64,000 nt of DNA from Leptotrichia sp. HSP-536 (GCF_041199985.1 NZ_CP165647.1:124001-188000), one strand, 5' to 3'. Shown: positions 43,845-53,166, numbered from the stretch's first letter. Program-made: numbers and translations. The notes: a model not told the origin generated them from the letters alone.

Positions 43845-45077
43845 ATGTTAAAAAATATAAAGGAAAGTTACCAGCCGTCGTATTTGCTTTATCTTAAACT
43901 AATAATTGTGGGAATTATTATTGGTTTTATTGTTGGAGCGGTTGATACTGTTTTTGGAAGAGGGCTGCTTTTGATAGGGGAAATACGGAAAGAAAATTTG
44001 TATATTTTAGTTCCTTTTTTAGCTTTGTCAGGACTTTTGATAGTTTTTGTTTACCAAAAGTTTGCTGGGAAAACGAGTAAAGGGATGGGGTTAATTTTTG
44101 AAGTTGGACACGGTGTTGAGGAAGATATTCCGTTGAAATTGGTTCCAATTGTGTCGATAGCAACTTGGGTTACGCATCTGTTTGGAGGAAGTGCGGGACG
44201 TGAAGGAGTTGCTGTGCAGCTAGGTGCAGCGATCTCTCATAAATTTAATAAATATTTTAAATTTCCAAATAAGTCCAAAATTTTTTTGGTTATAGGAATG
44301 GCAGCAGGTTTTGCTGGACTGTTTCAAACGCCAATAGCAGCTCTATTTTTTTCTCTAGAAGTTTTGACATTGGGGAATTTGGAGCTGTATGCGTTGCTTC
44401 CTGCTATTGTTGCGGCATTTACTGCTAGCTGGACTTCATCTTTTTTGGGACTGGAAAAATTTACTCACATTGTAAATGTAAATTTGTCAATAACTCCTGT
44501 GGAATTTATAAAATTTGCAATTTTAGGTATAATTTTTGGAATAACTGGAAACTTGTTTGTTTTCTTACAAAATTTTTTTAAAAAATATGCGTCAAAAAAA
44601 ATAAAAAAACCATATTATAGAATTTTTATCATCGGAATTTTATTAAGTATTATTCTTTTAATATTGCACAAAAGACGATATACAGGACTTGGGACAAATT
44701 TGATTGAAAAAAGTTTTATGACAGGACAAATTTATGAGTATGATTGGATTTTAAAATTGATATTGACGGCATTAACACTAGCTGCTGGATTTCAAGGAGG
44801 AGAAGTTACGCCATTATTTTCAATAGGAGCTTCACTAGGAACTGTGATAGCAATTTTCTTTGGTTTGCCAATCGAATTTGTTGCGGCGGCAGGCTACGTA
44901 AGTGTATTTGGAAGTGCCACAAATACTTTGTTGGCACCAATTTTTATAGGCGGGGAAGTGTTTGGCTTTAATAATTTGCCATTTTTCGTGATTATTGCTG
45001 TATTCGCTTACTTAGTTAATCGGAAAATATCAATTTACAGCTTGCAAAAAAATTATTCTGAGGAAATTAAAAAATAG
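43845..45077 (+). CDS. CLC-family transporter, probably fluoride/proton antiporter (CLC-F)
   Basis: This 410-residue protein has about ten to twelve membrane helices. The usual chloride motif GSGIP is replaced by GMGLI (KTSKGMGLIFEVG), the gating-Glu motif is GGSAGREGVAVQLG, and the third motif reads GFQGGEVTPLFSIG. Met in place of the chloride-binding Ser and the GREG/GGEVTP motifs are features I associate with the fluoride-exporting CLC-F clade. It lacks CBS domains. AAAGG precedes ATG 43845, which I prefer over upstream starts. It directly follows fic. Confidence 0.85.
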   Translation: MLKNIKESYQPSYLLYLKLIIVGIIIGFIVGAVDTVFGRGLLLIGEIRKENLYILVPFLALSGLLIVFVYQKFAGKTSKGMGLIFEVGHGVEEDIPLKLVPIVSIATWVTHLFGGSAGREGVAVQLGAAISHKFNKYFKFPNKSKIFLVIGMAAGFAGLFQTPIAALFFSLEVLTLGNLELYALLPAIVAAFTASWTSSFLGLEKFTHIVNVNLSITPVEFIKFAILGIIFGITGNLFVFLQNFFKKYASKKIKKPYYRIFIIGILLSIILLILHKRRYTGLGTNLIEKSFMTGQIYEYDWILKLILTALTLAAGFQGGEVTPLFSIGASLGTVIAIFFGLPIEFVAAAGYVSVFGSATNTLLAPIFIGGEVFGFNNLPFFVIIAVFAYLVNRKISIYSLQKNYSEEIKK

Positions 45078-45109
45078 CTATGAAAATTGAATATGTAAGG
45101 GGATTTAAA

Positions 45110-46237
45110 ATGAAAAAGCAGTTATCAAAAATATTAATGTTATTGTTTTTAGTCGGGAATTTATTATTTTCGGAATATGCTGTGAAAAATGGGAAAGTTT
45201 TTTATAATGGGAAAGAAGTTTGGGTTGAGGATATGAAGAGTTTTAGGATTTTAAATGATAAAATTGCGGCAGATAGTCAAAATGTATATTTTAGAGGATA
45301 TAGGACAATTTCGCCATATGGTAGAAATTCAAAAGATTTTATTGGTGTTTTTTCAAAAGAAAGAAAAGAAGAACAAAAAGAAATAAAATATGATGTTAAA
45401 AAGATTGAGTTAATTCCTAGCAGAGAAAAAGACAGATATTTTTATTTTTTTAAGTATAATAAAAAAATATATGCTGTGTATGGACTCGGTGGTGAATCTT
45501 TTTTTGGAATACAAGATGTAGATTATGAAACTTTTAAAGAAGTATCTGGAAGTTTTGTGAAAGATAAAAATAAAGTTTATTTTGTTAGACTATCTGGTGG
45601 ATTTTGTAGTTATTCAGGTGATTATTGTCAATCATTTTTTCTTGGTATGCCAGAAATAAAAGGAATAGTTCCTAAAAATTTTAAAGTTATTATAGATAAT
45701 TCAGATTATGATAAAATATTTGTCGAAAATGACGGGAAACTGTATTTTATGAAATCTAATCCATATTCTGAAGAGGATTCTAAACTTGAAGAATTAAAGC
45801 AAGTAGATGTAAAAACTTTTAAGCCTTTGGAGTATAAACTTATAAAAGACAAAAATAATATATATTTCTTTAAAGATAATAAATTTATAAAATTTGAAGA
45901 AGCAGATGCAAATACATTTGAAGTTATCGGGAACGGATATACAAGGGATAAAAGCAATATTTATTTTTTGTATCCAAATTTGGAATATATGATGCCAATA
46001 AAAATGGAGGCAGATAGAAAGTCATTTAATTTGATTAAAGTTGGAGAAGATTATACATCTTATGCGAAGGACAGAAAGAATATTTATTGTGAGGGTAGAA
46101 TATTAGAAGGTGCAGATTACAAAACATTTAAACTTTTTAAAGAAAAAGATGAAAATGGAGAAGAAATTGTGAAAATAAAAGATAAAAATCATGAATATGA
46201 TGAAAATTGTCTGATAAAAGATAGAAATAGGTTTTAG
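45110..46237 (+). CDS. Exported DKNYY-repeat protein
   Basis: This 375-residue protein has a signal peptide (QLSKILMLLFLVGNLLFS) and repeated D-x-x-x-[IV]-Y-F units: DSQNVYFRG, DKNKVYFVR, DKNNIYFFKD, DKSNIYFLY and DRKNIYCEG. This is the DKNYY family of Fusobacteria and others, of unknown function, probably a beta-propeller-like fold. ATG 45110 is chosen because AAGGGGA lies before it. It follows the CLC gene after 32 bases and may be in the same mRNA. Confidence 0.85.
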   Translation: MKKQLSKILMLLFLVGNLLFSEYAVKNGKVFYNGKEVWVEDMKSFRILNDKIAADSQNVYFRGYRTISPYGRNSKDFIGVFSKERKEEQKEIKYDVKKIELIPSREKDRYFYFFKYNKKIYAVYGLGGESFFGIQDVDYETFKEVSGSFVKDKNKVYFVRLSGGFCSYSGDYCQSFFLGMPEIKGIVPKNFKVIIDNSDYDKIFVENDGKLYFMKSNPYSEEDSKLEELKQVDVKTFKPLEYKLIKDKNNIYFFKDNKFIKFEEADANTFEVIGNGYTRDKSNIYFLYPNLEYMMPIKMEADRKSFNLIKVGEDYTSYAKDRKNIYCEGRILEGADYKTFKLFKEKDENGEEIVKIKDKNHEYDENCLIKDRNRF

Positions 46238-46355
46238 AAAAATATAAATGAAAATATTTTATGAGTAATAAAAGTGATAATTTTTGAGAATAGGATTTGT
46301 ATATATACTTAATAAGTATTATTTAGGAAAACATAGTAGATAAAGAGGAGATCAA

Positions 46356-46754
46356 ATGGAAAAATTAGTAAGAAGAGGTGGCGGTGGGCATTCTCACGGT
46401 GGAGGACACAGCCATTCTCATGGAAGTGGAGGAAGCCATCATTATAGTGGTGGACATCACAGTGGAGAACATAGTAGCGGAGAGCATTCGAGCGGCCATT
46501 CGGATGGAGAAGGGAATGGAAAATCTAAAAAATCAAGTGATGATGAACAAGAAAACTCAACATCTTTCTGGGGAAGTCATGGATCTCATTCGAGAAGTTC
46601 AAGACGGAGAAATTGTGAAAGTATTGTTGACACTAGGGAAAGGCAGGCTTGTATTGATAGCAATAATAATGCTAATAATCTTGAGGTATTTTTTATTTTT
46701 TGTGCTGTCATAGTTTTTATTTTTTTGAAAATAAAAGATTTTGGAAGAAAATAA
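46356..46754 (+). CDS. His/Gly/Ser-rich protein with C-terminal membrane anchor
   Basis: In this 132-residue protein, residues about 8-55 are extremely rich in His, Gly and Ser (HSHGGGHSHSHGSGG and similar), a likely metal-binding (zinc, nickel or copper) or low-complexity segment. A basic Cys-containing stretch (SRRRNCESIVDTRERQACI) follows, then one hydrophobic helix (EVFFIFCAVIVFIFL) near the C-terminus, suggesting a tail anchor. There is no signal peptide. AGAGGAGA precedes the ATG. The family is not recognised. Confidence 0.7.
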   Translation: MEKLVRRGGGGHSHGGGHSHSHGSGGSHHYSGGHHSGEHSSGEHSSGHSDGEGNGKSKKSSDDEQENSTSFWGSHGSHSRSSRRRNCESIVDTRERQACIDSNNNANNLEVFFIFCAVIVFIFLKIKDFGRK

Positions 46755-46833
46755 TAAAAAATAATGAACATTATATTGGATGTATTTATATTGAATGATA
46801 AAAATAGATTTTGAATTGATAGTGTTTAAGATA

Positions 46834-47027
46834 ATGGAGAAAAAAACTAAGGAAGTGCTTCAAAAGGCTTATGAAATGGGAGTGAAAGAGGTAGTTATAA
46901 ATTAGGGTAATATATGGATGTGGTGGAAGGAAATGAAAAAGAGTCTGAAAAATGGTATAAAATTGGGTAGGAAACGGGAGATGCCAGAGCGATTTACCAG
47001 CTTGCGATGCTTTATGAGAATACATAA
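46834..47027 (+). pseudogene. Remnant of a Sel1-repeat gene
   Basis: Short segments read like Sel1/TPR repeats: LQKAYEMGVKEVVIN followed by a stop, then in another frame EKESEKWYKIG, a stop, ETGDARAIYQLAMLYENT. At least one frameshift and two stops are present, so this is a fragment of a dead gene. Confidence 0.55.
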
Positions 47028-47054
47028 AAAATCCAGAAAATTCTGACTTTTTAC

Positions 47055-47594
47055 TCAGTTATTTTTTCTATTTAGAATTTTCTCTCCCCAAAACCCTGAA
47101 AACAGCCCAATTAAAAGCCCAGCCAAAACATCAGTTGGAAAATGCACAGTCAAGTATAATCTTGAAAAAGCAATAACAATACTTGTTATCAGTACGACTG
47201 GAAAATATTTTTTTAAATGTTTGTAAAAAACATAAACCATTGTAAAAGATGCCGAAGTATGCCCTGAAGGAAATGAAAAATCCTTTGGAGCCTTTATCAA
47301 AAGTATAATATTAGATATTTCTTCAAAGGGTCTTGATCTGTGTGTAAGATTTTTCAAAATTACATTTACAATAATTGCATTTATAATCAATGAAATTACC
47401 GTTAAATAGCCGATTTTTCGATATTTTTTGATAGAAAGCAGGAACAATGTCACTGCAATCCAGATTAATCCGTGATTTCCTAAATTGGTAAAAAATATCA
47501 TTATGCTGTTCAGTAGCTTCGAATTTAAGCTGTGCTGGAAATTGTAAAATTGTTTAATAATAAAAATATCAATATTTTGTATAAAGTTTAGCAT
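47055..47594 (-). CDS. PAP2-family phosphatase
   Basis: This 179-residue membrane protein of the PAP2 (type 2 phosphatidic acid phosphatase) family has about five helices. The three active-site motifs are KNLTHRSRPF, FPSGHTSAS and SRLYLTVHFPTDV (catalytic His residues in the second and third). It could dephosphorylate undecaprenyl pyrophosphate or phosphatidic acid. It faces the Sel1 remnant; a short inverted repeat near 47030-47050 may end both transcripts. Confidence 0.9.
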   Translation of the reverse strand: MLNFIQNIDIFIIKQFYNFQHSLNSKLLNSIMIFFTNLGNHGLIWIAVTLFLLSIKKYRKIGYLTVISLIINAIIVNVILKNLTHRSRPFEEISNIILLIKAPKDFSFPSGHTSASFTMVYVFYKHLKKYFPVVLITSIVIAFSRLYLTVHFPTDVLAGLLIGLFSGFWGEKILNRKNN

Positions 47595-47837
47595 TTTTTC
47601 TCCTAAATAATGTATTTTTAGAGATATTATATATGAAAAAGTTCAAAAAATAAAGTGAAAATTTTAGAATTTGAACGGAACACTAAAAAATGTTATATTA
47701 TTGAGAAGTTGAGATTTTTTGTCATAAATAGGAGATAACAACTTTCATTAATATAAAAATAATTAGAAACACAAAAAAAATAAGATATTTTATGATATAA
47801 TTATACAAAAATTGAAGTTTAAAAAGGAGAAAAGAAA

Positions 47838-48290
47838 ATGAAAAATTTAAAAATGGTTGTAAGTGTATTCATGATTGCCGCCTCTATTGTTGGAATGGCT
47901 GCAGCAAAAAAAGCAGTAAGAAAGGATACTACAAAAAAAGGAACTACTAAATCTCCAGTTGTTGGAATGGCGAATCCAGCTTCAACATATTGTGTTCAAA
48001 AAGGTGGAGAATCAATAATCGTAAAAGGTAAGGATGGAGAATATGGAGTTTGTAAATTAAAAGATGGAACAGCAGTGGAAGAATGGGAATACTACAGACA
48101 AAATAACCCTGATTCTACTTCAAAAAATGAGCCTGTGATTGGAATGCCAAATCCAGCTTCAGTTTTTTGTGAAAAACACGGTGGAAAATCTATTAATGTA
48201 AAAGATAAAGATGGAAATGAAGTAGGAAAATGTCAATTTAAAGATGGAACAAAAGTGGATGAATGGCATTATTACAGAGAAAATAATTAA
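47838..48290 (+). CDS. Exported protein with two DUF333 domains
   Basis: This 150-residue protein has a signal peptide (MVVSVFMIAASIVGMAAA) and two copies of the small DUF333 unit: NPASTYCVQKGGESIIV to VEEWEYYRQNN and NPASVFCEKHGGKSINV to VDEWHYYRENN. Each unit has two Cys residues that may bond. The family is found in outer-membrane or periplasmic proteins of unknown role. AAGGAGAAAAG precedes the ATG. Confidence 0.88.
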   Translation: MKNLKMVVSVFMIAASIVGMAAAKKAVRKDTTKKGTTKSPVVGMANPASTYCVQKGGESIIVKGKDGEYGVCKLKDGTAVEEWEYYRQNNPDSTSKNEPVIGMPNPASVFCEKHGGKSINVKDKDGNEVGKCQFKDGTKVDEWHYYRENN

Positions 48291-48341
48291 TATTTTAAGT
48301 TTTTTTGTTTACTATAGTTGAATAAAAAAATATAAATAAAA

Positions 48342-48390
48342 ACAGTCAAGCAAAGATTTCTGAGTAAAAACTTGTTTGACTGTATTTTAT
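48342..48390. terminator. Bidirectional terminator between DUF333 gene and cstA
   Basis: ACAGTCAA (48342-48349) pairs with TTGACTGT (48376-48383), with A-rich sequence on the left and ATTTTAT on the right. It can end transcripts coming from both sides. Confidence 0.7.
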
Positions 48391-48412
48391 TACATAACTT
48401 TTTCAAAAAAGC

Positions 48413-49882
48413 CTATTTGGCAACTTTTAAATTTCCAGTTGAATGACTATATAAATGATGTTTATAGTTAAGTAGTAATGCTGTACAGATAATCGTAACT
48501 ACACTTGCGATTAATATTCCATAAAATTCGATAGTGTGAACAGGCACATTCTTAAAAAATCTTACAAAACCTTCTGGAGCAATTACGATGTAAGTTGTAA
48601 CAACCATTGTCATAAACATTGAAGGAATTAGTGCAAATACGAACGGTTTTCCTTTTTTAACAAGCCACACTGTTGCAGTCCATAATGAAACTGCCGCCAA
48701 AGTTTGATTTGCCCATGCAAAATATCTCCAAATTATGTTAAAATCAATAGTTGTTAAGTAAATACCTACGATAAACAACGGAATTGCAATTAAAAATCTA
48801 TTTTTTATTGGACTTTGCTTAATTTTGAAAATGTCGGCAATAATTAATCTTGAACCTCTAAAGGCAGTATCTCCTGAAGTAATAGGACAAGCCACAACAC
48901 CAAGCACAGCCAGAAATGCACCAAAAACGCCAAGTAACTGAACAGATGCTTTGTTTACAACAACTGCGGGTGATCCAGCAGCAGCAAGTTCTTTAATTCC
49001 ACCAAAAACAGTCATTGCAGCAGCAGCCCATACTAATGCAACAACACCTTCTGCAATCATTGCGCCATAAAATACTTTTCTTCCTTCAGTTTCATTTTTT
49101 AGGCAACGTGCAACCATTGGAGATTGAGTAGCATGGAAACCGCTTACTGCACCACAGGCAATTGAAATAAATAAGTAAGGAAACATTGAAGTTCCTTTAG
49201 GATGTGGATTTCCTTTAAAAATTTCAGTAATTTCAGGAATTGCAAAAGCTCCTGTAAATTGTCCATAAATCAGCATTGTTCCAATACCAATTGCCATAAA
49301 TAATAATGCAAAACCAAAAATCGGATAAATTTTGGCAATAATTTTATCAAGCGGAAGAATTGTAGCCAAAATGTAGTAAGCGATGATGATGATTGTAAAA
49401 GTCATGGCGCTTACACCAGGAATCAAATTGTGAAGAATGTCAGCAGGTGATTTTATAAATACAACTCCAACTAATAGCAATAAAACTATTGAAAAAACTC
49501 TCATAATTTGCTGCATTACAACACCTAAATTTTGTCCCACAAGTTCACCAATACTACTTCCTTTATCTCTAAGAGAAAGCATACCAATCAAGAAATCATG
49601 AACAGCCCCTCCAAAAATACATCCAAAAGCAATCCATAAAAATGCAGCAGGTCCCCACAAAGCTCCTGCAATAGCTCCAAAAATTGGCCCTGTTCCTGCA
49701 ATATTCAGAAATTGAATCAAAAATGCCTTTGGAGTGCTAACTTGCACGTAGTCCACGCCATCGTAATATTCGATTGAAGGTGGAGTTCTGTCAGGTTCTA
49801 TTCCGAAAACTTTTTCCACAAACTTGCTGTAAAATGCGTAACCTGAAATAAGAGCGACAATCGCTAATAAAAAAGAAATCAT
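48413..49882 (-). CDS. cstA: Carbon starvation protein CstA
   Basis: This 489-residue membrane protein has about thirteen helices. CstA-family features include YDGVDYVQVSTPKAFLIQFL at the N-terminal region, GAVHDFLIGMLSLRDKGSSI, SGFHATQSPMVARCLKNE and GDTAFRGSRLIIADIF. The family imports peptides or pyruvate during nutrient limitation. It stands alone, with AGGAGG before its start on the minus strand. Confidence 0.95.
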   Translation of the reverse strand: MISFLLAIVALISGYAFYSKFVEKVFGIEPDRTPPSIEYYDGVDYVQVSTPKAFLIQFLNIAGTGPIFGAIAGALWGPAAFLWIAFGCIFGGAVHDFLIGMLSLRDKGSSIGELVGQNLGVVMQQIMRVFSIVLLLLVGVVFIKSPADILHNLIPGVSAMTFTIIIIAYYILATILPLDKIIAKIYPIFGFALLFMAIGIGTMLIYGQFTGAFAIPEITEIFKGNPHPKGTSMFPYLFISIACGAVSGFHATQSPMVARCLKNETEGRKVFYGAMIAEGVVALVWAAAAMTVFGGIKELAAAGSPAVVVNKASVQLLGVFGAFLAVLGVVACPITSGDTAFRGSRLIIADIFKIKQSPIKNRFLIAIPLFIVGIYLTTIDFNIIWRYFAWANQTLAAVSLWTATVWLVKKGKPFVFALIPSMFMTMVVTTYIVIAPEGFVRFFKNVPVHTIEFYGILIASVVTIICTALLLNYKHHLYSHSTGNLKVAK

Positions 49883-50140
49883 AACAAAAACCTCCTATAA
49901 TTTTAAATATTTATTTATTTGATATAAAAATATTTTTAAAATTATCCTGTTAATAATATAATAGCTTGATTTTGTAAAAAAACAAGTGTAATTTTGAAAA
50001 TATTTAACATAAAATTAAAAAAGTTGTTGTTAATTTTGTAATTATATGATAAACTGAAATGATGGTAGCATGTTAAAGTTAAAAAGGAAATAAAGTTTTA
50101 GATGTGCTGGCATTAAATAAAGAATTTTCAGGAGGAAAAA

Positions 50141-50851
50141 ATGACAAAAGGAATAAAAAAAATATTGTATTTAGCAGTAACAGGATTAATAATGGCTGCT
50201 CCATTGAATGCGGCTGTAAATAATGAATTAATTTGTATTGACCCAGGACATCAGATTAGAGGGAACTCTGGCCTAGAAGAAGTTGCACCAGGCTCTTCAG
50301 TAAAAAAACTAAAAGTTTCATCAGGAACAAGAGGAGTTGCAACAAAAAAATATGAATATCAGCTTACACTGGAAGTTGGATTAAAATTAAGGGACGCATT
50401 ACAAAACAAAGGTTACAAAGTGTTTATGGTACGTGAAACAAATGATGTAGATATTAGTAACAAGGAGCGTGCAATCAAGACAAATAACGCAGGATGTACC
50501 CTTTATATAAGACTTCACGCTGATGGAATCAATAATTCCTCAACACAAGGAACCTCGGTTTTAACTTCTTCACCAAAAAATCCATACACAAAAAGTGTCC
50601 AAAAATCCAGTGACAAATTTTCCCATGACATATTATCAGAATACGTAAAAGCAACAGGAGCCAAAAATCGTGGAGTATCCTACCGTGACGATTTAACAGG
50701 AACAAACTGGTCCAAAGTTACAAACACGCTAATCGAATTTGGATTTATGTCAAATCCAGAAGAAGACAGAAAAATGTCAACACCAGAATACCAAACTAAA
50801 ATGGTAAATGGAATGGTAAATGGTATTGAAAAATATTTAAGAGAAAAATAA
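50141..50851 (+). CDS. N-acetylmuramoyl-L-alanine amidase
   Basis: This 236-residue exported amidase (Amidase_3) removes stem peptides from peptidoglycan. It has a signal peptide (YLAVTGLIMAAPLNA) and one catalytic domain with zinc ligands in ICIDPGHQ (His), EYQLTLEVGLKLRDAL (Glu) and YIRLHADG (His), and the catalytic Glu in TLIEFGFMSNPEED. There is no separate cell-wall binding domain. AGGAGGAAAAA precedes the ATG. It probably acts in cell separation. Confidence 0.93.
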   Translation: MTKGIKKILYLAVTGLIMAAPLNAAVNNELICIDPGHQIRGNSGLEEVAPGSSVKKLKVSSGTRGVATKKYEYQLTLEVGLKLRDALQNKGYKVFMVRETNDVDISNKERAIKTNNAGCTLYIRLHADGINNSSTQGTSVLTSSPKNPYTKSVQKSSDKFSHDILSEYVKATGAKNRGVSYRDDLTGTNWSKVTNTLIEFGFMSNPEEDRKMSTPEYQTKMVNGMVNGIEKYLREK

Positions 50852-50978
50852 TTTTGATGATTTGAAATGAAATAGAGTGCCTTGAAAATTTAGATAGGTA
50901 CTTTATTTTTTTATTGAAAAGGTTAAATGAATATTATATAATAGAAAAAATGTAATAAAATTAAAGGAGGAATTTTAG

Positions 50979-52442
50979 ATGTTAATTGAGGAAATTTTAA
51001 ATGGGGAAAATGAAAAAATTGAATTTAAGGAAAATGCTAAGACGAATACGTATATAAAGACAGTTGTGGCATTTGCAAATGGAAACGGCGGAAAAATAGT
51101 TTTTGGGGTAAAAGATAATAGGGAAATTATTGGAGTTGAAAATGAGTTTGAAGTTATGGATGGAATAATTAATTCAATCTCAGATAACTGTTATCCAATG
51201 ATTATACCAGATATAAGTTTGCATACGCTGGAAAATAGAACAATTATTCTTGTGGAAATTGAAGGAGGTAAGAAAAAGCCGTATTATTTGAAGTCAAAAG
51301 GGATGCAGAAAGGAACTTATATCAGAAGTGGTGCTACGACTAGAATTATTGAAGAAGATTATGTTTTGAAGGAGTTGGTTTTAGAAGGAGAAAATAAGTA
51401 TTTTGATCAGCAGATTTGCTATGGGGAAAGTGTTAATGATGAAGAAATTGAAAAGTTTTGTGAATGGCTGGAGGAATTGGCAAGGGAAAATTCTGGAAGT
51501 GATGCAAAAATAAAAAAAGTTACTAAAAATACTCTGTTAGGCTGGAAAGTTCTGGAAGAGAAAAATGGGGAGATTTTTCTGACAAATGCATATATTTTAC
51601 TATCTGGCAGGGAAAATTGGGAAGTTTCACGAAGGATACAATGTGGGGTGTTTAAAGGGGAAACTAGAAGTATATTTGTGGATAAAAGGGAATTTGAAGG
51701 ATCGATTATTATACAGCTAGAAAAGGCGTATAAATATGTGCTTGAAAAAATAAATTTGAGTTCAGATATTGTTGGAATTTACAGGGTTGATAAATATGAA
51801 ATTCCACCTAAATCAATAAGAGAGCTAATCGCAAATGCAATAATTCATCGAAGCTACCTTGAACCAAACGATATTCAAGTCGCACTTTATGATAACAGAT
51901 TAGAAATTACTTCGCCAGGAATGCTGCTTTCAGGAGTAAACGTAAAAAGAATGAAAGAAGGCTATTCCAAACTTCGTAATCGTTCAATTGCGTCAGTTTT
52001 TGCATATGTAAACATTATAGAAAAATGGGGAAGCGGTATACCGAGAATTATGAATGAATTGGCAGAATACGGACTGGAAGAACCAGAGTTCATAACTTTT
52101 GAAAATGATTTTAGAATTAATATTTACAGAAAAAGCTATAATACTATCCAAACTACCCAAGGTAGTACCCAAGATAAAACCAACACTACCCAAACTGTTT
52201 CCCAAAAAGAAAAATCTAATATAAAAAATCTTACAGAAACAGACAAAACAATAATAAACGTAATAATAAATAATCCTGAAATGTCTCAAAAACAGATAGC
52301 TGATAACCTAAATTGGACAATAAATAAAGTAAAATATTATATGAAAAAGTTTAAGCAAAAAAATATTTTAAGATATGAAGGAACAAGTCAAAATGGGAAA
52401 TGGGAAGTTCAGGAAGAAAGGTTAAAATATTTTTTGAAATAA
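50979..52442 (+). CDS. AlbA_2-domain ATP-binding transcriptional regulator
   Basis: This 487-residue protein has an N-terminal AlbA_2/Schlafen-like domain (EKIEFKENAKTNTYIKTVVA followed by FANGNGGKIVFGV, GTYIRSGATTR). A HATPase_c_4 section follows (SIRELIANAIIHRSY, with the N-box, and EKWGSGIPRIM), then a Thr/Gln-rich linker and a C-terminal winged-helix domain (SQKQIADNLNWTINKVKYYMK). It resembles the COG2865 group of predicted regulators. AAAGGAGGAA precedes the ATG. Confidence 0.88.
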   Translation: MLIEEILNGENEKIEFKENAKTNTYIKTVVAFANGNGGKIVFGVKDNREIIGVENEFEVMDGIINSISDNCYPMIIPDISLHTLENRTIILVEIEGGKKKPYYLKSKGMQKGTYIRSGATTRIIEEDYVLKELVLEGENKYFDQQICYGESVNDEEIEKFCEWLEELARENSGSDAKIKKVTKNTLLGWKVLEEKNGEIFLTNAYILLSGRENWEVSRRIQCGVFKGETRSIFVDKREFEGSIIIQLEKAYKYVLEKINLSSDIVGIYRVDKYEIPPKSIRELIANAIIHRSYLEPNDIQVALYDNRLEITSPGMLLSGVNVKRMKEGYSKLRNRSIASVFAYVNIIEKWGSGIPRIMNELAEYGLEEPEFITFENDFRINIYRKSYNTIQTTQGSTQDKTNTTQTVSQKEKSNIKNLTETDKTIINVIINNPEMSQKQIADNLNWTINKVKYYMKKFKQKNILRYEGTSQNGKWEVQEERLKYFLK

Positions 52443-52481
52443 AAACTGCTTTAAAAAATTATTGAATAAAAATCTTTTTAC

Positions 52482-52506
52482 AGCCCTTGACAAAAGGGCT
52501 TTTATA
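52482..52506 (+). terminator. Terminator of the AlbA_2 gene, overlapping the str promoter
   Basis: AGCCCTT (52482-52488), loop GACAA, AAGGGCT (52494-52500), then TTTTAT. The loop and arm contain the -35 of the next promoter. Confidence 0.75.
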
Positions 52507-52515
52507 GTATAAAAT
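52487..52515 (+). promoter_or_regulatory. str operon promoter
   Basis: TTGACA (52487-52492), 17 bases, TAAAAT (52510-52515). The -35 box is shared with the terminator hairpin. Transcription would begin near 52522. Confidence 0.65.
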
Positions 52516-52521
52516 AATTAG

Positions 52522-52797
52522 GTTAGAACTCATAACTAAATTTTAAAAAATATATTTTTGTAAAAAAATAATGTATTTGAAGTGAATTTTAGAGTAAATC
52601 GACATACTTAAAATGGGTATGCACTTATATTTGATAAAGTAATTTGCAAGAAAAGCAAAAAAGAGAATAAAAAACTTTGTCAAATGCAGCTTTATCAAAT
52701 GTAGATTGAAGAAATGAGCTTTATAAAAAGTTTTAGTTTTGAAAAATAACGCGAGAATAAATATATAAATCAAAGAAATTTGAGAGGAGGAAAACAG
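52522..52797 (+). promoter_or_regulatory. Long structured leader of the str operon
   Basis: This leader of about 275 bases has no ORF. TTTGATAAAG (52630-52639) pairs exactly with CTTTATCAAA (52690-52699), enclosing a smaller TTTGC/GCAAA hairpin (52643-52659). It could carry autoregulation by a ribosomal protein, as ribosomal leaders often do, but no known motif was recognised. Confidence 0.4.
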
Positions 52798-53166
52798 ATG
52801 CCTACTATTAATCAATTAGTAAGATTTGGTAGAAGTACAACTGAGAAAAAGAAAAAATCACCTGCATTAAAAGGTAATCCACAAAAAAGAGGGGTTTGTG
52901 TAAGAGTATATACAACTACACCTAAAAAACCTAACTCAGCCTTAAGAAAGGTAGCAAGGGTTAAATTAGTAAATGGAATCGAAGTTACTGCTTATATTCC
53001 AGGAATCGGACACAACTTGCAAGAGCACAGTATCGTTCTTTTAAGAGGAGGAAGAACAAAAGATTTGCCAGGGGTTAGATATAAAATAATCAGAGGAGCA
53101 TTAGATACAGCAGGAGTTGTAAACAGAAAACAAGGTAGATCAAGATACGGAGCGAAAAAAGGGTAA
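52798..53166 (+). CDS. rpsL: Ribosomal protein uS12
   Basis: This 122-residue decoding-centre protein starts MPTINQLVRFGR and has the TTPKKPNSALRKVARVKL segment, in which Lys residues (K42-equivalent) are sites of streptomycin resistance when changed, and the GGRTKDLPGVRYKIIRG loop. The wild-type KPNS and KDLPG forms are present. The start at 52798 follows GAGGAGGAAAA; a slightly upstream ATG overlaps that site. Confidence 0.97.
   Translation: MPTINQLVRFGRSTTEKKKKSPALKGNPQKRGVCVRVYTTTPKKPNSALRKVARVKLVNGIEVTAYIPGIGHNLQEHSIVLLRGGRTKDLPGVRYKIIRGALDTAGVVNRKQGRSRYGAKKG

Noticed and set aside
46378..46713. Alternative frame of 111 codons within the His-rich gene
   Set aside because: No RBS, and the main frame has a good one; the overlap is a by-product of low-complexity DNA.
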